Assembly (NCBI GenBank): GCA_964512045.1
Contig: CAZEJK010000179.1
Coordinates: forward strand, 1 to 10,393
Length of the DNA: 10,393 bases
Source of the DNA: CAZEJK01 sp964512045
GTDB lineage: Bacteria; Acidobacteriota; Thermoanaerobaculia; Thermoanaerobaculales; Sulfomarinibacteraceae
Reading direction: 5' to 3'
Below the pieces are notes generated by a model, which saw only the letters and a program-made list of their open reading frames with translations, ran no database searches and was not told the DNA's origin. Numbering within the stretch: the first letter of the stretch is position 1; every line of letters starts with the position of its first letter. The position numbers and the translations under genes are program-made. Shown in pieces: positions 6,805-10,393 of this stretch.

Positions 6805-6824
6805 ATTAACAAAGCTAACATGAA
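6800..6824. promoter_or_regulatory. Candidate TetR operator overlapping the regulator's start codon
   Basis: A 25-bp AT-rich imperfect palindrome has arms of 11 bases around the centre AAA. Nine of eleven arm positions pair, following TTCATnTTAnC and its complement. It stands out in GC-rich surroundings and contains the TetR ATG at 6804-6802. On the minus strand it also includes a -10-like GTTAAT (6810-6805), so a bound dimer could block transcription or initiation. TetR proteins usually bind palindromes of 15 or more bases near their own promoter. Binding here is inferred. Confidence 0.55.
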
Positions 6825-6922
6825 AAGTTCGATAGCCATTCCCGGCACGGCCCACGGTACGGTTGGGAACAGGCGGCTGCACCTGGACAGCTCCTGAGAG
6901 GGGTGGCAGAGGAGGGACACTG

Positions 6923-6938
6923 GTACAGTACGTAGTAC
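6923..6938. promoter_or_regulatory. Cluster of three GTAC tetramers upstream of the kinase
   Basis: GTAC occurs at 6923, 6928 and 6935 within 16 bases, forming an imperfect palindrome. On the plus strand it follows a TG and includes TACAGT, a possible extended -10 element about 55 bases before the kinase ATG. No good -35 element is present. It may be a promoter or a binding site for the kinase gene; support is weak. Confidence 0.25.
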
Positions 6939-6981
6939 GCAGGAAGGAGAAGAGGCGACGTCGTCGCTGGCACGAGATGCG

Positions 6982-9813
6982 ATGAGCATGACTGACGATG
7001 TCCGAACCAGGGTGCTCCGCGAGCTGCCGGATGACGCAACGGAGACGTTCGATCCGGCCAAGTGCCGGTTCGCCGAGCTCGGCGCGCGCGAGGACGACCC
7101 GACGGTGGGCTATGGGACCGCGGCTCATGGCGGCGGTCACGAAGGCCCCGTGCACGCTGAGCTCAACGGAGCCACCGGCTACGAGCTCCACAGGATCATC
7201 GGTCGTGGCGGCTTCGCCGAGGTCTGGGAGGCGACCCAACGATCGCTCAGAAGAACCGTTGCCGTCAAACGGTTGCGCGAGGATGTCGCCCGGGATGAGA
7301 AGGCGGCTCGGCTTGCCAGCGAGGGTTTTCGCAGCGAGGCGCGGACCGCTGCGGCGCTCGAGCACCCGAACATCGTGCCCGCCTATGACGCGGTGGAGGA
7401 CCTCGAGGGCCGGCCGCAGCTGGCGATGAAGCTGGTTCGCGGTACCAACTGGCGAGAGATGATCCTGGAGGACATCGACACGCCGCTCGGTGAGCTGCTG
7501 GAGCGACACCTTCCGATTCTCATCGATGTGGCCCAGGCGGTGGCGTTTGCCCACTCCAGAGGGATCATCCACCGCGATATCAAGCCGTCGCAGGTCATGG
7601 TCGGAGAGTTCGGCGAGGTGCTGCTGCTCGACTGGGGGTTGGCGTTGCCGTGCGGCACGACGGTCACTCCGTCGGTCGGGGCCGTCGGACCGCCCGTTAG
7701 TGGGGGCGATTCGGGTGATGCGGAGACGCCGACATGGACCTCGTGTCCGGCCGGGACGCCGGCGTTCATGGCTCCGGAGCAAACCGACGCGACGCCACGA
7801 CGGCTCGGTCGCTGGACCGACGTGTACCTGCTCGGCGGGACGTTGTACTTCCTTCTGACGGGCACTGTGCCCCGGCCAGCAATGGACGCAGCCGAAGCGT
7901 TCCTGGCCGCCATGCACGACGAGATCGAGCCGCCCAGGCAGCGTGCCCCGGACCGTGAGATCCCTGGCGATCTCGAGGAGCTGGCAATGCGGGCGCTGCA
8001 GCGTGATCCACACCTGCGCCCGACTGCGACCGAGTTCGTCGTCAGTCTGCAGGCGTCGCTCTCCGGAGCGAACCAACGTCGCGAATCGGGGTCGCTGACC
8101 CGTTCCATCCAGCGGGCGTTGCCGAGGCTCGAAGGAAGCTATGCTGAGCTTTCCCAGTGCCTTGCAGACGTTGCGCGCGCCGAAGGCCTATGGCGGGCCA
8201 ACCCGGCGATTCCGGGCCTACGAGAGCACCTTCATGAGCGGTACGCGGTGGCAGCGTTGCACAACGGCGACCTCGAGCTGGCTCGGCGGCAGGCTGCCCA
8301 GCTGGAGGCTGAGCATGTCCGTCGAGATCTCGAGGACAGGATCATGCGCTCCGCGGACACGCTTGGGCGCGCGGTGCGTCAACGCCGGGTGTTCTTTGCA
8401 GCCAGCGTGCTGTTGGCCGTCGTGCTGGCCGTTGTCGCGGTGAAGTATCTGAGCGACCAGCGTGCGGCGCAGCTTCGACTGGAGCAGCAACGCAACGCTG
8501 CCATCGCAGCACGTGATCAGGCCGAGGGGTTAACGGCGTTCATGCTCGAGGATCTGACCCCTGACCTCGAGTCGTTGGGCCGCCTCGATCTGTTGGATCA
8601 GGTGGCTCAGAACGCCCTCGAGTACTACGAGTCGGTTCCTGCGGAGGAGAGCGATGTCGGAATCATGGCTCGCCGGAGCCTGGCGCTGCGCAACGCCGGG
8701 AGAGTGCTTCGCGACCAGGGGCATAGTGCGGAGGCGAAGGCAGCCGTCACACGCAGCCTCGAGGTGGCCACAGCCCTCGTCGAGCTGGCTCCTGAAGCGT
8801 CGGGAGCCCTCGCTCATCTGGCAGACCGATGGCTCGAGATGGGAGTGTTGATGCAGCGAACGGCGGACCCAGATGCGGCACAGAACGCATTTGATCAGGC
8901 CGTCACACTGTACGATCAGCTTCTTGCCGCGGAACCGGATCTGGCTGAGTATCGGCGGGGTTTGGCTGGAGGGCTGTTCGGGCGCGCGTTTGAATGGTGG
9001 GGACGGGCAGACTACGAGAGGGCACTCGCCGACCTGTCGACGGCTGGAGAGCTCCTCGAAGAGCCCACGGAGCCCTCCGCGGAGGACCGTGAGAGCATCC
9101 GGCTCCTGCTCGACGTGCGGGCCCGCCAGGGACACGTGCTGCGCGACGCGGGCCAGCTCGACGCGGCGGTCCGGACGACGCGTGAAGCGATCGCGATCGG
9201 CGAGTCGTTGACGACAGCCGAGCCGAGAAATGTGATGTACCGCTCGACCCTTGCCGAGTGCTGGTCGTCGTTGGGCTTCGCACTGTGGCAGGCGAACGAT
9301 CTCGAGGGCGCTTTGAGTGCCTACCAGGATGCGCTGAAGCTCAACTCGGAGCTGGCAGAGCAGGACCCGAGCAATCAGAACCGTCAACGGCGTCTGGCCG
9401 ATACCCAGGCGAACGTCGGCCAGATGCAGGCCGAGCTGCGCGATGATCGGAGCGCTCTGAGGTCGCTCAGTGCGGCGGTGGCGATTCTCGAGCCGCTGGT
9501 GACCCAGCACCGTGGACAGGCGGACTGGAGCTACTCGCTCGCGTCGGCCCTGTTGGAGCTCGGGCAGGTGCACTCGTCGCGTGGGGAGACTGCAGCTGCC
9601 CGGTCGGCCTGGGCGCGTGCCGCGGAGGTGATGGCGCCGATAGCGACGCAACGGGAGGATCTCTACTACCTGGATACGTACGCGCGGGCTCTGCTGTACG
9701 TCGGCGACGTCGAGCGGGCCCGGCCGATCGTCGAAGATCTCCTCTCCAAGGGCTGGAGCCATCCGGAGTTCGAGGAGCTGTGCAGGCGACACGGTTTGGC
9801 GACTGAGCCGTGA
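6982..9813 (+). CDS. Transmembrane Ser/Thr protein kinase with TPR-like sensor region
   Basis: The protein has 943 residues. After a 66-residue polar N-terminus the kinase domain spans about 67-358: Gly loop IGRGGFAEV (73-81), Lys96 (VAVK), Glu119 of helix C, catalytic loop HRDIKPSQV (197-205), DWG (217-219) in place of DFG, and APE at 264-266. The activation segment is long (about 220-262) and rich in Gly, Thr and Ser. Gln204 sits where the metal-binding Asn is normal. Residues about 380-460 are helical, one transmembrane segment lies at about 470-490, and about 495-940 is a helical repeat region with several TPR-like units (ALSAYQDALKLNSELAEQDP at 777-796 is clear). So the kinase is cytoplasmic and the repeats lie across the membrane. 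The ATG at 6982 (or 6988) has only a weak GAG upstream; a strong purine run at 6942-6955 is too far away. It is transcribed away from the TetR unit and has no obvious partner here. Confidence 0.94.
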   Translation: MSMTDDVRTRVLRELPDDATETFDPAKCRFAELGAREDDPTVGYGTAAHGGGHEGPVHAELNGATGYELHRIIGRGGFAEVWEATQRSLRRTVAVKRLREDVARDEKAARLASEGFRSEARTAAALEHPNIVPAYDAVEDLEGRPQLAMKLVRGTNWREMILEDIDTPLGELLERHLPILIDVAQAVAFAHSRGIIHRDIKPSQVMVGEFGEVLLLDWGLALPCGTTVTPSVGAVGPPVSGGDSGDAETPTWTSCPAGTPAFMAPEQTDATPRRLGRWTDVYLLGGTLYFLLTGTVPRPAMDAAEAFLAAMHDEIEPPRQRAPDREIPGDLEELAMRALQRDPHLRPTATEFVVSLQASLSGANQRRESGSLTRSIQRALPRLEGSYAELSQCLADVARAEGLWRANPAIPGLREHLHERYAVAALHNGDLELARRQAAQLEAEHVRRDLEDRIMRSADTLGRAVRQRRVFFAASVLLAVVLAVVAVKYLSDQRAAQLRLEQQRNAAIAARDQAEGLTAFMLEDLTPDLESLGRLDLLDQVAQNALEYYESVPAEESDVGIMARRSLALRNAGRVLRDQGHSAEAKAAVTRSLEVATALVELAPEASGALAHLADRWLEMGVLMQRTADPDAAQNAFDQAVTLYDQLLAAEPDLAEYRRGLAGGLFGRAFEWWGRADYERALADLSTAGELLEEPTEPSAEDRESIRLLLDVRARQGHVLRDAGQLDAAVRTTREAIAIGESLTTAEPRNVMYRSTLAECWSSLGFALWQANDLEGALSAYQDALKLNSELAEQDPSNQNRQRRLADTQANVGQMQAELRDDRSALRSLSAAVAILEPLVTQHRGQADWSYSLASALLELGQVHSSRGETAAARSAWARAAEVMAPIATQREDLYYLDTYARALLYVGDVERARPIVEDLLSKGWSHPEFEELCRRHGLATEP

Positions 9814-9865
9814 GGGTCCTCGGACATGCCTGGGATGAGATCAGTCGGCGCATGGTGTGCTCTGC

Positions 9866-9869
9866 AGGG
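9866..9869 (+). promoter_or_regulatory. Ribosome binding site of the short secreted ORF
   Basis: AGGG lies six bases before the ATG at 9876. It favours this start over the in-frame GTG at 9810 and ATG at 9852, and places a signal peptide at the N-terminus. Confidence 0.35.
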
Positions 9870-9875
9870 TTTACG

Positions 9876-10070
9876 ATGACGGGAGTGCTTCGACACACGG
9901 TGGCAGTCTGTGTTGGTGTTGCGATGGGCGCAGGGGCCTTGGCTGCGGCAGAGCATACCGTGGACCCCGGAGAGACGATCCAGGCCGAGGTGGACGCGGG
10001 TCTGCTGACGCTGGATGTGGAGCCTCGGCAGCCGACGCTCGCAGCGGGGCGGCACGATCGGGCAGAGTGA
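9876..10070 (+). CDS. Short possible secreted protein, perhaps the broken start of a beta-helix protein
   Basis: The frame codes for 64 residues. The first part reads as a signal peptide: a short basic start (MTGVLRHT), a hydrophobic run (VAVCVGVAMGAGALA) and a likely cut near AAA-EH at about residue 23. The mature part opens HTVDPGETIQAEVDAG, which resembles the opening repeat of right-handed beta-helix proteins (typically GxTIQAAVDAA). After this the likeness is lost and the frame stops, so it could be the 5' piece of a frameshifted or decayed gene. I could not join it to a convincing continuation in either other forward frame. It starts 62 bases after the kinase stop on the same strand. 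It may alternatively be a real small secreted protein, or non-coding. Confidence 0.35.
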   Translation: MTGVLRHTVAVCVGVAMGAGALAAAEHTVDPGETIQAEVDAGLLTLDVEPRQPTLAAGRHDRAE

Positions 10071-10393
10071 GGCCGGCGGAGCGGGGGCTCACGAGACATT
10101 CGCCAGGATGGACCAAACCACCAGGCTCACCACCGGACAGCTCCGATGGGCGGGCGGACTTCCAGGCTGCGGGCGGGTGGGTCACGAGCCAACCAGCACC
10201 CGAAAGCCTGCAACGTAGCCACCCGGCCCTGACCATCTACCGGAGCCGGACACCTTCGTTGACAGGTTCGTCACGGAAGTGCCGCCGGAGAGCTGCAGCG
10301 CCACCACCTACGCCGTCATCTCGACCGAGGTTCCATGGCCATCGGTCGTTCGGACGCCTGTCTGCTTCGATGACCGTTCGCAGAGTGTGCCGA
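10071..10393. other. No convincing gene; possible decayed coding sequence
   Basis: No frame looks like a full gene. One plus frame is open from a stop at 10216-10218 to the window edge and reads in part like protein (FVDRFVTEVPPE, TTYAVISTEVPW), but it lacks a start. Another plus frame is open over much of the stretch with Pro- and Arg-rich content typical of chance GC-rich frames. The region may be a pseudogene continuing the 9876-10070 fragment, or the edge of a gene beyond the window. Confidence 0.35.

Noticed and set aside
6214..6897. 227-residue plus-strand open frame
   Set aside because: It is antisense to the TetR gene and spans its start region; no motif or ribosome binding site supports it.
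6805..8076. Long N-terminal extension of the TetR regulator
   Set aside because: It runs antisense to the kinase domain and would place more than 400 unrelated residues before a standard TetR domain.
8530..9792. 420-residue minus-strand open frame
   Set aside because: It is antisense to the TPR-like half of the kinase and is a shadow of its GC-biased codons.

Overview
The window is GC-rich, dense bacterial DNA. The lineage is not certain. A large transmembrane Ser/Thr kinase with a TPR-like tail and DWG in place of DFG, a DUF6599-type lipoprotein and a Tat lipoprotein aldo/keto reductase with ferredoxin-like clusters suggest a Myxococcota or Planctomycetota-like organism, or a neighbouring phylum. 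No rRNA, tRNA, transposase, phage gene or CRISPR array was seen.

Layout. Positions 1-485 hold no gene. They carry an array of REP-like GC palindromes in alternating orientation, one end of which is a near-exact duplicate of the other at 225 bp offset, followed by a perfect 15-bp hairpin at 310-342. From about 486 to 6804 all genes lie on the minus strand. In transcription order they are a TetR-family regulator (6145-6804), a macrolide-type family 1 glycosyltransferase (4872-6143, coupled to the regulator by a 1-base gap), a beta-strand-rich hypothetical protein with no clear start (4327-4827), a 251-base gap, a group A FAD monooxygenase (2903-4075), a Tat-exported iron-sulfur aldo/keto reductase lipoprotein (1422-2837), and a DUF6599-like lipoprotein (486-1373). 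A 177-base divergent intergenic region separates the regulator from the plus-strand kinase at 6982-9813. After the kinase comes a short possible secreted protein (9876-10070), then about 320 bases with no convincing gene.

How they may work together. The regulator, glycosyltransferase and perhaps the monooxygenase look like a small-molecule modification module. TetR proteins often sense the compound their neighbours modify, and glycosylation or flavin hydroxylation are common ways to inactivate natural products. An AT-rich 25-bp imperfect palindrome covers the regulator's own start codon and is the best operator candidate. The reductase and the DUF6599 lipoprotein form a second likely unit: two envelope-anchored proteins encoded 48 bases apart. 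The kinase appears to be an independent membrane signalling protein. These functional links are inferences from gene order and domain content.
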